The position numbers were made by a program, and so were the translations under genes. The notes under the pieces are model-generated. The model was not told where the DNA came from. It saw only the letters and a list, made by a program, of their open reading frames with translations, and did not search any database. From Sphingomonas sp. Leaf22 (GTDB taxonomy: Bacteria > Pseudomonadota > Alphaproteobacteria > Sphingomonadales > Sphingomonadaceae): 64,000 nucleotides of DNA. The DNA lies in assembly GCF_001421715.1 (NCBI RefSeq), contig NZ_LMKP01000041.1:151382-215381 (forward strand), in the 5' to 3' direction. This document shows positions 25,411-33,975 of this stretch, one piece after another; the first letter of the stretch is position 1, and each line of letters begins with the position of its first letter.

Positions 25411-26166
25411 ATGATCGCGATCCTTTCCCCCGCCAAGACGCTCGATTACGACAGTCCCCTGCCCGCCTTGCCGCAGCACAGCATGCCGCGCCTGCCTGAT
25501 CAGACCGGACAGATCGCGCGCGGCGCGGCGCGGCTGGGGGCCGCGAAGCTGGCGAAGCTGATGAAGATTTCGCCGAAACTGGCCGAACTGAACGCCGGCC
25601 GCTATCGCGCCTTCGCCGATGCGCCCGAACGGCCGGCGATGCTGGCCTTTGCCGGCGACGTCTATACCGGCTTCGATGCGAAGTCGCTGGAGGAACCGGG
25701 CTTTGCGTTCGCGCAGGATCATGTGCGGATCCTGTCGGGGTTGTACGGGCTGTTGCGGCCGCTCGACGCCATTCGGCCGTATCGGCTGGAAATGGGCACC
25801 CGCTGGGCGCCGGGACGGTCGAGCGATCTCTACGGATTCTGGGGCACGCGGATCGCGGCGCTGCTGGCCGACGACGTCGCGGCAAGCGGCGATGCGGTGG
25901 TGCTGAACCTCGCCAGCCAGGAATATTGGCATGCGGTCGCAGGCAAGCTGCCCGACGGGATTCGCGTGATCGACGTCGACTTCCGCGAGGAAGGTCCGGA
26001 CGGACCACGATTCGTCAGCTTCCATGCCAAAAAGGCGCGGGGAATGATGGCGCGGTGGATGTGCGAACACCGCGTGACCGACGTCGATGCGATGCAGGGA
26101 TTCGACAGCGACGGCTATCGCTTTGTGGGTGCCGAGGGCAATCGCTGGACCTTCGTGCGCGGTTAG
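25411..26166 (+). CDS. yaaA: Peroxide stress protein YaaA (DUF328/UPF0246)
   Basis: 251 aa, the family length. Starts MIAILSPAKTLDYDS; other family marks are FAGDVYTGFDAKSL, RILSGLYGLLRPLD, NLASQEYW and VSFHAKKARGMMARW. Known: E. coli YaaA limits iron-driven damage under hydrogen peroxide and binds DNA. Divergent from the TPR gene; its stop overlaps the convergent small membrane gene by four bases. Confidence 0.94.
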   Translation: MIAILSPAKTLDYDSPLPALPQHSMPRLPDQTGQIARGAARLGAAKLAKLMKISPKLAELNAGRYRAFADAPERPAMLAFAGDVYTGFDAKSLEEPGFAFAQDHVRILSGLYGLLRPLDAIRPYRLEMGTRWAPGRSSDLYGFWGTRIAALLADDVAASGDAVVLNLASQEYWHAVAGKLPDGIRVIDVDFREEGPDGPRFVSFHAKKARGMMARWMCEHRVTDVDAMQGFDSDGYRFVGAEGNRWTFVRG

Positions 26167-26351
26167 GTGAATAGCGACAGGATCGCGAGGACGACCGACG
26201 ATCCGGCGAGCGGGCCGATGAACATTACCAGCAGGAAAACGGCGATCGTGCCGATCATCACCCGTTCCTGCGGCGGGCTGAGCCGTGCGGGGGGGCGGGG
26301 CGGTTCGTAACCGTCGGGCGGTGGTGGCCATGCGTTGGAGTCGTAGAACAT
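26163..26351 (-). CDS. Small membrane protein, 62 aa
   Basis: Starts MFYDSNAWPPPPDGYEPPRP, a proline-rich soluble tail of about 30 residues, then a membrane helix (about 31-60, VMIGTIAVFLLVMFIG...). Family not recognised. It overlaps the yaaA stop tail to tail and is followed upstream by another small membrane gene on the same strand (26364-26525), so both may form a short operon. Confidence 0.6.
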   Translation of the reverse strand: MFYDSNAWPPPPDGYEPPRPPARLSPPQERVMIGTIAVFLLVMFIGPLAGSSVVLAILSLFT

Positions 26352-26363
26352 CGCCCCTCCCCC

Positions 26364-26525
26364 TCAACGGCGCGCCGCGACGACGATCGCGGCACTCGAC
26401 AACAGGATCGCCGAAACCAGCGCCCCGATCGACAACAGACCGATCGGCGTGACCGACACTTCCACCTTCAACCGCAGCTTGCGGCCGGCGCGCAGCGTCA
26501 GAGCGGCGTGATTCGGATCGGTCAT
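26364..26525 (-). CDS. Small membrane protein, 53 aa
   Basis: From the ATG at 26523-26525: MTDPNHAALTLRAGRKLRLK, then a hydrophobic helix (about 21-48, VTPIGLLSIGALVSAILLSSAAIVV). A longer frame starts at 26567 but adds only an unlikely arginine-rich tail. Not recognised. Twelve bases separate it from the next small membrane gene. Confidence 0.55.
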   Translation of the reverse strand: MTDPNHAALTLRAGRKLRLKVEVSVTPIGLLSIGALVSAILLSSAAIVVAARR

Positions 26526-26677
26526 CCGCCTCACAACGCCGAAGTCGCGATTGTTATCCCGGGGCATGGCGAGCGTTGGGGAGAAACCGGGTGTCCTTCC
26601 CGCGCATTCGGGGAAGACGTGCGGCAGCTGCGCCTGCCGGTCCCGGCCGGTGCGGGGACGACGTCACGAACGGAAAG

Positions 26678-26703
26678 GCGCCCCCGCTACGTGGCGGGGG
26701 CGC
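26678..26703 (-). terminator. Probable terminator of pckA
   Basis: GCGCCCCCGC (26678-26687) pairs with GCGGGGGCGC (26694-26703). It lies 16 bases after the pckA stop; on the minus strand the stem is followed only by a short CTTTCC, so the T-run is weak. Confidence 0.6.
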
Positions 26704-26718
26704 TCCCTCTCCTACCGC

Positions 26719-28326
26719 TTACGCCAGTTCGCGTGCCTTCGGTGCGGCATCGCGGACGCCGGCGTCGACCGCGTCGGCGAATTGCGCGAAATTGTGGTTG
26801 AACAGATCGACCAGCTTGGCAGCCGTGCGGTCATAGGCATCGCCATCCGCCCAGGTCGAGCGCGGGTCGAGGATCGCGGCGTCGACGCCCGGCACCGAAA
26901 CCGGCACGTCGAACCCGAAATTCGGATCGGTGCGGAACTCGCCATCGGCCAGCGACCCGTCGAGCGCGGCGTTGAGCAGCGCACGCGTCGCCTTGATCGG
27001 CATGCGGCGGCCTTCGCCATATTGGCCGCCGGTCCAGCCGGTGTTGACCAGCCAGCACGCGACATTGCCCTTGGCGATGCGCTCCTTCAGCAGATTGCCA
27101 TAGACCGACGGGTGGCGCGGCATGAACGGCGCCCCGAAGCAGGTAGAGAAGACCGGTTCCGGCTCGGTCACGCCGATTTCGGTGCCGGCGACCTTCGACG
27201 TATAGCCCGACAGGAAGTGATACATCGCCTGATCGGGGGTCAGTCGTGCGATCGGCGGCAGGATGCCGAAGGCGTCGGCGGTCAGCATCACCACGTTGCG
27301 CGGCGTCGGCCCCATATTGTCGGCCGACGCATTGGGAATGCAGTCGATCGGATAGGCCGCGCGCGAGTTTTCGGCGATGCTCGGATCGTCGAGGTCGAGC
27401 GTGCGGGTGTCGGCGTCCATGACCACGTTTTCGAGCACGGTGCCGAACCGCTTGGTCGTCGCGAAGATTTCCGGTTCGGCATCGGCCGACAGGCGGATCA
27501 TCTTGGCATAGCAGCCGCCTTCGAAATTGAAGACCGCCGTGTCCGACCAGCCATGTTCGTCGTCGCCGATCAGCGTGCGGCTGGCATCGGCCGACAAGGT
27601 CGTCTTGCCGGTGCCCGACAGGCCGAAGAACACCGCGGTGTCGCCGTTCGGGCCGATATTGGCCGAACAGTGCATCGGCATCGTGCCGGTTTCGGGCAGC
27701 AGGAAGTTGAGCAGGCCGAACACCGACTTCTTCATCTCGCCGGCATATTGCGTGCCGCCGATCAGGATCAGCTTTTCGGTCATGCTGACCGCGATCACCG
27801 TCTCGCTGCGGCAACCGTGCCGTTCGGGATCGGCGCGGAAGGTCGGCAGGTCGATGATCGTGAAGTCGGGCACGAACCCGGCAAGGTCGGCGACGTCGGG
27901 ACGCACCAGCATCGTGCGGATAAACAGGTTATGCCACGCCAGCGTGTTGATGACGCGAACCTTCACCCGGTGTTCGGGCTGCGATCCGCCGTACAGGTCC
28001 TGCACGAACAGCGTCGGTTCGGTGGTCAACTGTTCGAGGAAGTCCGCCTTCAGTGCCGCGAAATGTTCGGGCTGCATCGCACGGTTGGTCTTGCCCCACC
28101 ACACCGTTTCCTCGGTGATGGCGTCGCGGACCATGAACTTGTCCTGCGGGCTGCGGCCGGTATGCCGACCGGTGGTGACGACCAGCGGGCCGTCCTTGGC
28201 CAGCCGCCCCTCGCCACGGGCCACCGCCTGTTCGACGAGCTGCGGCGTCTGCAGGTTCCAGTGCACATCGGCCCCGGTCTCGATTTCCATCGCAGCCAGT
28301 CCGTATTCCGGCGTCACGATCGCCAT
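26719..28326 (-). CDS. pckA: Phosphoenolpyruvate carboxykinase (ATP)
   Basis: 535 aa. Converts oxaloacetate to PEP in gluconeogenesis. The kinase-type P-loop GLSGTGKT is at 235-242, preceded by the PCK motif MHCSANIG (218-225); [11 protein letters not shown] and [11 protein letters not shown] are substrate-site segments. Divergent from chvI. This neighbourhood (pckA beside chvI-chvG-hprK) is conserved in alphaproteobacteria and fits control of gluconeogenesis by ChvI and PTS signals, which is known in relatives but only inferred here. Confidence 0.97.
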   Translation of the reverse strand: MAIVTPEYGLAAMEIETGADVHWNLQTPQLVEQAVARGEGRLAKDGPLVVTTGRHTGRSPQDKFMVRDAITEETVWWGKTNRAMQPEHFAALKADFLEQLTTEPTLFVQDLYGGSQPEHRVKVRVINTLAWHNLFIRTMLVRPDVADLAGFVPDFTIIDLPTFRADPERHGCRSETVIAVSMTEKLILIGGTQYAGEMKKSVFGLLNFLLPETGTMPMHCSANIGPNGDTAVFFGLSGTGKTTLSADASRTLIGDDEHGWSDTAVFNFEGGCYAKMIRLSADAEPEIFATTKRFGTVLENVVMDADTRTLDLDDPSIAENSRAAYPIDCIPNASADNMGPTPRNVVMLTADAFGILPPIARLTPDQAMYHFLSGYTSKVAGTEIGVTEPEPVFSTCFGAPFMPRHPSVYGNLLKERIAKGNVACWLVNTGWTGGQYGEGRRMPIKATRALLNAALDGSLADGEFRTDPNFGFDVPVSVPGVDAAILDPRSTWADGDAYDRTAAKLVDLFNHNFAQFADAVDAGVRDAAPKARELA

Positions 28327-28589
28327 GCTGCCATTCTCCCTGTCGAATCACCGGCGGCGAACGCCCTGTACGTCGCCTCGCTATGTGTTCGCTATGCTTC
28401 CCCTATGCTTGCCGACGCCGCGCGTCAAACGCGTTAAACATCATTTTCGACGGTGCGTTGATTACCGGCGATCAAATCGGGACGCCCGCTGTTCTTTCCC
28501 AATTATATGACGATTTGAAAGCGCCGGGGGCATTGAGCCGAACGCCCCTTTCCCGTAACCCTGCCGATGATGCAGACGGACCCGAGGCA
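28327..28589. promoter_or_regulatory. Divergent pckA/chvI regulatory region
   Basis: 263 bases with no gene, visibly richer in A/T around 28435-28520 than the flanking genes. It must hold both promoters. I could not pick a convincing ChvI site or a unique -35/-10 pair for either gene, so only the region is marked. Confidence 0.45.
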
Positions 28590-29297
28590 ATGACCGCGAC
28601 GATCGCCCTGGTCGATGACGACCGCAACATCCTGACCTCCGTTTCGATCGCGTTGCAGACCGAGGGATTCGTCACGCGCGTCTATTCGGATGGCGAGGTG
28701 GCGTTGAAGGCGTTCGCCGAGAACCCGCCCGACCTCGCGGTGCTCGACATCAAGATGCCGCGGATGGACGGCCTCGAACTGCTCCGCCGGTTGCGCGAGC
28801 GCAGCCGGTTGCCGGTCATCTTCCTGACCAGCAAGGACGACGAGCTGGACGAGGCGCTGGGCCTCGCCATGGGTGCCGACGATTACATCGCCAAGCCGTT
28901 TTCGCAGCGGCTGCTGATCGCGCGCATCCGTGCGATCCTGCGCCGTGCCGAACCGGCCCAGCCGGGCGAAGCCGGCAGCACCGAGGGCGCGCAACCGGTG
29001 CTTGAGCGCGGGCGGCTGGCGATGGACCCGGCGCGGCACAAGGTGACGTGGAACGGCGAGAACGTGACGTTGACCGTCACCGAATTCCTGATCCTCGAAA
29101 CGCTCGCCAGCCGTCCGGGTATCGTCAAGACCCGCAACCAGTTGATGGACGCCGCCTATCAGGACGACATCTATGTCGACGACCGCACCATCGACAGCCA
29201 CATCAAGCGGTTGCGCCGCAAGTTTCGGCAGGTGGACAAGGAATTCGACGCGATCGAGACGTTATATGGCGCAGGATACCGGTTCGCCGACGATTAG
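28590..29297 (+). CDS. chvI: ChvI-type response regulator
   Basis: 235 aa OmpR/PhoB-type regulator: receiver with acidic pocket D9-D11, phospho-acceptor D53 ([13 protein letters not shown]) and LTSKDD lysine, then a winged helix ending [16 protein letters not shown]...[10 protein letters not shown]. The ATG at 28590 gives the usual [15 protein letters not shown] start. With chvG it forms the envelope/acid-responsive system known from Agrobacterium and Sinorhizobium. A palindromic repeat lies between chvI and chvG. Confidence 0.94.
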   Translation: MTATIALVDDDRNILTSVSIALQTEGFVTRVYSDGEVALKAFAENPPDLAVLDIKMPRMDGLELLRRLRERSRLPVIFLTSKDDELDEALGLAMGADDYIAKPFSQRLLIARIRAILRRAEPAQPGEAGSTEGAQPVLERGRLAMDPARHKVTWNGENVTLTVTEFLILETLASRPGIVKTRNQLMDAAYQDDIYVDDRTIDSHIKRLRRKFRQVDKEFDAIETLYGAGYRFADD

Positions 29298-29340
29298 GAC
29301 GGGGAGCACAGGCGCGCCGCGCCTGCCCAGCCACTCCGCC

Positions 29341-29425
29341 GCACCCCCGCGCAGGCGGGGGTCCAGAGCCAGGCGGAACAACGGTCGGCGGGTGGAACGC
29401 TGGACCCCCGCCTGCGCGGGGGTAC
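29341..29425. repeat. Intergenic palindromic repeat (family B) between chvI and chvG
   Basis: Arms of about 26 bases (left CACCCCCGCGCAGGCGGGGG..., right its complement ending GGGGGTAC) around a spacer of about 34 bases. Same family as 6529-6613 and 38004-38081. It falls inside what should be one operon, so it could form a strong stem in the chvI-chvG message. Confidence 0.85.
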
Positions 29426-29449
29426 GGCTGCGGCATGTAGGAATGCCGA

Positions 29450-31024
29450 ATGCCCGACGCTGACCCCATCGACCGTCCGCCCAACGAAGGTGCCCTGTCG
29501 CTGCGCTGGTCGGGGCGGGTGTCGCTCACCCCGCGCATCCTGTTCGTCAACATCTTCGCGCTCGCGCTGCTGGCGGGCGGGTTCTTCTATCTCGACAGCT
29601 ATCGTGCGCGCATCGTCGACGGCCGGGTGGCGCAGGCCGAACGCGAAGTGCGGCTGATCGCCGAGGCGCTGACATTGTTGTCGCCCGACGAGCGCACCGA
29701 CGAAATGGTCAATTTCGCGCGCAAATCAGGGCTGCGGCTGCGCATTTACGACCGGCGGGGGCGGCTGGTCGCCGACAGCCGGCAACTGGGCGTGCGCAAT
29801 TTCCAGCTGCGCGATCCCGACAAGGATGGCTGGCAGCAGGATGCGGCGCGCGCGCTCGACGCGGTGATCGATACCGTGGTCCGCAACGATCGCGACCCGC
29901 TCTACCGCGAACGCGCGCCGGGTCGCGGCCTGCGCTGGCCCGATGTGGTGACGGTCCGCACCACCGGCGGCACCGCCGCGACGGTGTGGCGCGCGCCCGA
30001 CCGGACGCCGGTCGTCACCGCCGCCGCGCCCCTGCCCGAGGACCGGGTACTGATGGCGACGGTCAATGCCCGCGACATCACCCAGACGGTGCGGACCGAA
30101 CGCGCGCGGCTGAGCATGGTTCTCGCGGTCGCGGTGCTGCTGTCGGTGCTGCTGTCGCTGTTCCTCGCGCGCACCATCGTCCGCCCGATGCGGATGCTGG
30201 CGCGCGCCGCGATCCGGGTGCGGCTGGGCCGCGACCGGGAGGTCGTGGTGCCGCGCCTGCCCAGCCGCCGCGACGAGATCGGCATGCTCGCCCGCTCGCT
30301 GTCCGACATGACCGCCGCGTTGCGCAGCCGGATCGATGCGACCGAAGCCTTTGCCGCCGACGTCACCCATGAGCTCAAGAATCCGCTCGCCTCGCTGCGG
30401 TCGGCGGTCGACGGGCTGGCGACGGTCAGGGATCCCGATCTGCGCGACCAGTTGCTGGCGATCGTGCAGGACGACGTCCACCGGCTCGACCGCCTCATCA
30501 CCGATATCTCCGATGCCTCGCGGCTCGATGGGCAATTGGCGCGGGCGAAGTTCGAGGATGTCGATCTGGCGGCGCTGATCGCGGCGCTGGTCGCGTACCG
30601 TGTCGATCGCGGGATCGACCGCGACGTGACGCTCCACTTCGATCGTGGCGACGTCGGTCCGCTGGTCGTGCACGGCGAGGGTGCCCGGCTGGAACGGGTG
30701 TTCGCCAATCTGATCGACAACGCCATTTCCTTCTCCCCGCCCGGCGGCGCGGTGCGGATCGGCGGCGGAAACGACGGCGATCTGGTCGAGATCGAGATCG
30801 TCGACGACGGTCCCGGCGTGCCGCCCGAACAGCGCGAGGCGGTGTTCCGCCGGTTCCATTCGGTCCGCCCCGGCGGCGAGGCGTTCGGCCAGCATTCCGG
30901 CCTCGGCCTTGCCATCGCACGGACCATCGTCGAAGGGCATGGCGGTATGATCGCCGCCGAATCACGCCGGGACAGCCGCGACGGCGCGCGCTTCGTCGTA
31001 CATCTGCCGATCGCCGGCGAATGA
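29450..31024 (+). CDS. chvG: ChvG-type sensor histidine kinase
   Basis: 524 aa. Helix 1 at about 30-49, periplasmic domain about 50-220 (with VRNDRDPLYRERAPGRGL), helix 2 about 222-241, HAMP (RTIVRPMRMLARAA), HisKA with H307 (ADVTHELKNPLASLRSAV), and a complete HATPase: N-box NLIDNAISFSPP, G1 VDDGPGVPP, G2 GLGLAI. Phosphorylates ChvI. The stop overlaps hprK by four bases (ATGA), joining envelope sensing and HPr control in one transcript. Confidence 0.94.
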   Translation: MPDADPIDRPPNEGALSLRWSGRVSLTPRILFVNIFALALLAGGFFYLDSYRARIVDGRVAQAEREVRLIAEALTLLSPDERTDEMVNFARKSGLRLRIYDRRGRLVADSRQLGVRNFQLRDPDKDGWQQDAARALDAVIDTVVRNDRDPLYRERAPGRGLRWPDVVTVRTTGGTAATVWRAPDRTPVVTAAAPLPEDRVLMATVNARDITQTVRTERARLSMVLAVAVLLSVLLSLFLARTIVRPMRMLARAAIRVRLGRDREVVVPRLPSRRDEIGMLARSLSDMTAALRSRIDATEAFAADVTHELKNPLASLRSAVDGLATVRDPDLRDQLLAIVQDDVHRLDRLITDISDASRLDGQLARAKFEDVDLAALIAALVAYRVDRGIDRDVTLHFDRGDVGPLVVHGEGARLERVFANLIDNAISFSPPGGAVRIGGGNDGDLVEIEIVDDGPGVPPEQREAVFRRFHSVRPGGEAFGQHSGLGLAIARTIVEGHGGMIAAESRRDSRDGARFVVHLPIAGE

Positions 31025-31434
31025 CCGAACCGCCGATCCACGCCGGCTGCGTCGCGATCCGCGGCGTCGGCGTGCTGATCGCCGGCCCGTCGGGATCGGG
31101 CAAATCGGACCTCGCGCTCCGGCTGATCGAGCGCGGCGGGGTACTGGTCAGCGACGATTACACCCTGCTCCATGTCGAAGCCGGCACGCTCCACGCGACC
31201 GCGCCCGCCACCATCGCCGGCCGTATCGAGGTGCGTGGGCTGGGCATCGTCGATCGCCCGACCATCGCCAGCATCCCCGTCGCGCTGTTCGTCGAGGCCG
31301 GCACCCCCGATCGCCTGCCCGATCCCATGACGCGGACACTCGCCGGCATCGCCATCCCCGCCTACAGACTGGCGTTGCTCGAAGCCTCGGCACCCGCCAA
31401 GATCGACCTCATGCTCGACAGGATTCTCCGATGA
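31021..31434 (+). CDS. hprK: Short-form HPr kinase/phosphorylase
   Basis: 137 aa, lacking the N-terminal domain of Gram-positive HprK, as usual in alphaproteobacteria. Walker A GPSGSGKS (about 21-28), SDDYTLL, and the family signature region RGLGIVDRPTIASI. It phosphorylates a serine on HPr (here Ser48) in response to metabolic state. Coupled on both sides by ATGA overlaps. Confidence 0.93.
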   Translation: MTEPPIHAGCVAIRGVGVLIAGPSGSGKSDLALRLIERGGVLVSDDYTLLHVEAGTLHATAPATIAGRIEVRGLGIVDRPTIASIPVALFVEAGTPDRLPDPMTRTLAGIAIPAYRLALLEASAPAKIDLMLDRILR

Positions 31435-32324
31435 TGCGTCATGCCGATATCCTGCTCGTCACCGGCATGTCGGGTGCGGGCAAATCGACGGTGCTCAAGA
31501 CGCTGGAGGACAGCGGCTGGGATATCGTCGACAATCTGCCGTTGCGCCTGCTCGGCAACCTGATCGCTGCCAGCCCCGCCGATGCCGAACGGCCGCTGGC
31601 GATCGGCATCGGCACCCGGACGCGGGGCTTCGACGCACAACAGATCGTCGACCGCATTCGCGACCGCCCCAATCTCGGCGTCAGCGTGTTGTTCCTCGAC
31701 AGCAGCCAGGCCGAGCTGGAGCGCCGCTACAACGAAACGCGCCGCCGCCATCCCCTTGCCACCGATCGCACCGCCGCCGACGGGATCGAGTCCGAGCGCG
31801 CGGTGCTCGAACCGCTGCGCGCCTTTGCGAACCGGCTGCTCGACACCACCCATTTCTCGCGCAACGCGCTGGCGGAATGGGTGCGCGAGACGTTCGCCGC
31901 GCCGGGCAGCGCCGATCCGGTGTTGTCAGTATATTCGTTCGGCTTCGCGCGCGGTGCGCCACGCAACGCCGATATCGTGCTCGACATGCGCTTCCTGCGC
32001 AACCCGCACTGGGACCCGGTGCTGCGGCCCGGCACCGGCCTCGACGCCGATGTTGCCGCCTATGTGCAGGCCGATCCCGCCTATGACGCCGCCATCGCTT
32101 CGTTCGAAACGATGCTGGCGACGCTGCTGCCGCGCTACAAGGCGGAGGGCAAATCCTATGTCACCATCGCTTTCGGCTGTACCGGCGGGAGACACCGGTC
32201 GGTCCATGTCGCCGAACGCATGGGGGCATGGTTGCGCGAGCAGGGTTTTTCGCCCACGATAGAACATCGCGATCTCGGCACCGCGCCGCAGGACTCGCTG
32301 GAAGGCGCACGGCGCGCGCCATGA
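31431..32324 (+). CDS. rapZ: RapZ, nucleotide-binding RNase adapter
   Basis: 297 aa. Walker A TGMSGAGKST near 12-21 followed by LEDSGWDIVDNLPLRL, Walker B-like VLFLDSS, and the C-terminal domain with VTIAFGCTGGRHRSVHVAE. In E. coli RapZ targets GlmZ RNA to RNase E; in alphaproteobacteria its place in the HPr operon suggests a related regulatory role, not proven here. Overlaps hprK and the EIIA gene by four bases each. Confidence 0.93.
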   Translation: MMRHADILLVTGMSGAGKSTVLKTLEDSGWDIVDNLPLRLLGNLIAASPADAERPLAIGIGTRTRGFDAQQIVDRIRDRPNLGVSVLFLDSSQAELERRYNETRRRHPLATDRTAADGIESERAVLEPLRAFANRLLDTTHFSRNALAEWVRETFAAPGSADPVLSVYSFGFARGAPRNADIVLDMRFLRNPHWDPVLRPGTGLDADVAAYVQADPAYDAAIASFETMLATLLPRYKAEGKSYVTIAFGCTGGRHRSVHVAERMGAWLREQGFSPTIEHRDLGTAPQDSLEGARRAP

Positions 32325-32755
32325 CGGATGTAGGAACGACGACGAACATGATCGGGTTGGTTTTGGTGACGCATGGTCGTCTTGCCCAGGAGTTCGTCGT
32401 TGCGATGGAGCATGTCGTCGGCCCGCAGGAGCGGATCGAGACGGTGTGTATCGGTCCCGACGACGATATGGAGGAACGCCGCGCCGACATCGCGACCGCG
32501 ATCGCCGCGGTCGATGCCGGGCAGGGCGTGATCGTGCTGACCGACCTGTTCGGTGGTACGCCCAGCAACCTTGCGATCTCGCTGATGGAAACCGGCCGGA
32601 TCGAGGTGATCGCCGGCATCAACCTGCCGATGCTGATCCGGCTGGGTGGCGCGCGCAAGGCGATGAAGGTCGCCGAAGCGGTCGCCGCCGCGCGCGAAGC
32701 CGGCCGCAAATATATATCGGTCGCCAGCGAGGTTCTGGGGGAAGCAGCGGCATGA
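32321..32755 (+). CDS. PTS EIIA component, mannose family
   Basis: 144 aa from the ATG at 32321 that overlaps the rapZ stop. Fold marks: MIGLVLVTHGRLAQEFV with the phospho-acceptor His18, VIVLTDLFGGTPSNLA, then INLPMLIRL. No EIIB or EIIC permease is nearby, so it is probably regulatory, as in the PTS-Ntr-like branch of alphaproteobacteria. An internal ATG at 32348 is a possible alternative start. Confidence 0.92.
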   Translation: MTDVGTTTNMIGLVLVTHGRLAQEFVVAMEHVVGPQERIETVCIGPDDDMEERRADIATAIAAVDAGQGVIVLTDLFGGTPSNLAISLMETGRIEVIAGINLPMLIRLGGARKAMKVAEAVAAAREAGRKYISVASEVLGEAAA

Positions 32756-33021
32756 CAACCTCGCGCACCGTGCAGATCACCAACCGTCGCGGCCTCCACG
32801 CCCGCGCCTCCGCCAAATTCGTGACGATGGCCGCCGCGCAACCGATCGAGGTCAGCGTCGAAAAGGACGGATCGAGCGTCACCGGCACCTCGATCATGGG
32901 CCTGATGATGCTGGGCGCCGCCAAGGGCGACCATATCACGATCAGCGCGAGCGGCGACGGTGCCGAGGCGGTGGTCGGACAACTCGCGCAACTGGTCGAG
33001 GATCGCTTCGGCGAGGATTGA
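32752..33021 (+). CDS. HPr-family phosphocarrier protein
   Basis: 89 aa. Phospho-His16 in RGLHARASAKF and the regulatory serine Ser48 in TGTSIMGLMMLGA, the target of HprK encoded three genes upstream. Last gene of the chain, overlapping the EIIA stop by ATGA. EI (ptsP) is not in the window. Confidence 0.94.
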   Translation: MTTSRTVQITNRRGLHARASAKFVTMAAAQPIEVSVEKDGSSVTGTSIMGLMMLGAAKGDHITISASGDGAEAVVGQLAQLVEDRFGED

Positions 33022-33038
33022 GCCGCCGCTTTCCCTTC

Positions 33039-33072
33039 GTCGTTACCCCGGACTTGATCCGCGGCGACGACG
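33039..33072. repeat. Partial family A palindrome after the HPr gene
   Basis: CGTCGTTACCCCGGACTTGA at the left and CGGCGACGACG at the right resemble the family A element (ACCCCGG-x-TTGA-CCGGGG) but the second half has diverged. The rest of 33022-33147 holds an A/T-rich patch and GGGGTGG/CCACCCC, with no gene. Confidence 0.55.
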
Positions 33073-33147
33073 TATTTGGGACCACCGTCCTGCTTCCCAA
33101 ATTTTTAGGGGTGGTCCCACCCCAGCCCCGGCCATAGGTCCCGCCGC

Positions 33148-33903
33148 ATGACAATGCCGGACCATCCGGGCCTCACCGCCCTGACCGACAAGGAAAAGCA
33201 GACGCTGCGCCTGATCGTGCGCGGCCATGATGCGAAATCGGTCGCGGTGACGCTCGGCCTGTCGGTCCACACCATCAACGAGCGGCTGCGCGACGCCCGG
33301 CGCAAGCTGGCGGTGTCGAGCAGTCGCGAGGCGGCGCGGATGCTGTTCGAGGCCGAGGGCGCGACCCCCGAAAATCTGGGGGACATGAGAAACGGGGACG
33401 ACGCGAGCCGCCGCACCACCGATGTGGCTTCCACGCCGGACGACGGCGCGGGGCCGGCACGTCGCCTGCCCCGGTTTCTGATCGGAGCGATCGTCATGAC
33501 CCTTGCCCTCGGCCTGCTGGCCTTCACCCTGTTGCCGACCACGATGCAGGCACCGCCACCTGCGACCACCGCCCCCGCGACCGCAGCACCCGATGCCGCG
33601 CGCGCCTTTCTCGAACTGGTCGATCAGGGGCGGTGGAGCGACAGCTATCGCCGGTTCGGCGTCGCGTTCCGCAAGCTCAACACCGAACAGGTCTGGACCG
33701 ATGTGTCGAAAAAAGTGCGCGTGCCGCTCGGCGCGGTCGTGTCGCGGACGTTCATCGGGCAGGAGAACGTTCCCGCCCCGCCATCGGGTTATGAAATGCT
33801 CAAGTTCCGCACCCGCTTCGCCAATGGCGGCGAACTGGTCGAGACGGTGACGCTCGATCAGGAAGCGGCGGAGTGGAAGGTGGTCGGCATTACCGTCGGC
33901 TGA
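33148..33903 (+). CDS. Membrane-anchored LuxR-type HTH protein with C-terminal DUF4019
   Basis: 251 aa. N-terminal LuxR/GerE helix-turn-helix (about 11-66: LTDKEKQTLRLIVRGHDAKS, then LGLSVHTINERLRDARRKL), an acidic linker, a membrane helix (about 110-130: FLIGAIVMTLALGLLAFTLL), then a periplasmic domain with the DUF4019 pattern (AARAFLELVDQGRWSDSYRR ... LGAVVSRTF ... FANGGELVETVTL). The layout suggests a one-component sensor whose DNA-binding part stays at the membrane. Similar proteins occur in sphingomonads; target genes are unknown. Confidence 0.85.
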   Translation: MTMPDHPGLTALTDKEKQTLRLIVRGHDAKSVAVTLGLSVHTINERLRDARRKLAVSSSREAARMLFEAEGATPENLGDMRNGDDASRRTTDVASTPDDGAGPARRLPRFLIGAIVMTLALGLLAFTLLPTTMQAPPPATTAPATAAPDAARAFLELVDQGRWSDSYRRFGVAFRKLNTEQVWTDVSKKVRVPLGAVVSRTFIGQENVPAPPSGYEMLKFRTRFANGGELVETVTLDQEAAEWKVVGITVG

Positions 33904-33940
33904 TCCGTCTCCGGTGATCGGCCCGGAACCTGCGAAACGG

Positions 33941-33973
33941 CGTCGCCCCGGATTCGATCCGGGGCGGCGTCAC
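33941..33973. terminator. Family A palindrome between convergent genes, possible bidirectional terminator
   Basis: GCCCCGGAT-TCG-ATCCGGGGC at 33945-33965 is a perfect nine-pair stem between the HTH gene (stop 33903) and cfa (stop 33976, other strand). It belongs to the dispersed family A sequences and has no T-run, so a terminator role is only likely by position. Confidence 0.5.
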
Positions 33974-33975
33974 CC

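Noticed and set aside
26551..28437. A 628-codon open frame opposite pckA
   Set aside because: Antisense of the conserved pckA gene, with low-complexity Arg/Gly/Gln-rich translation.
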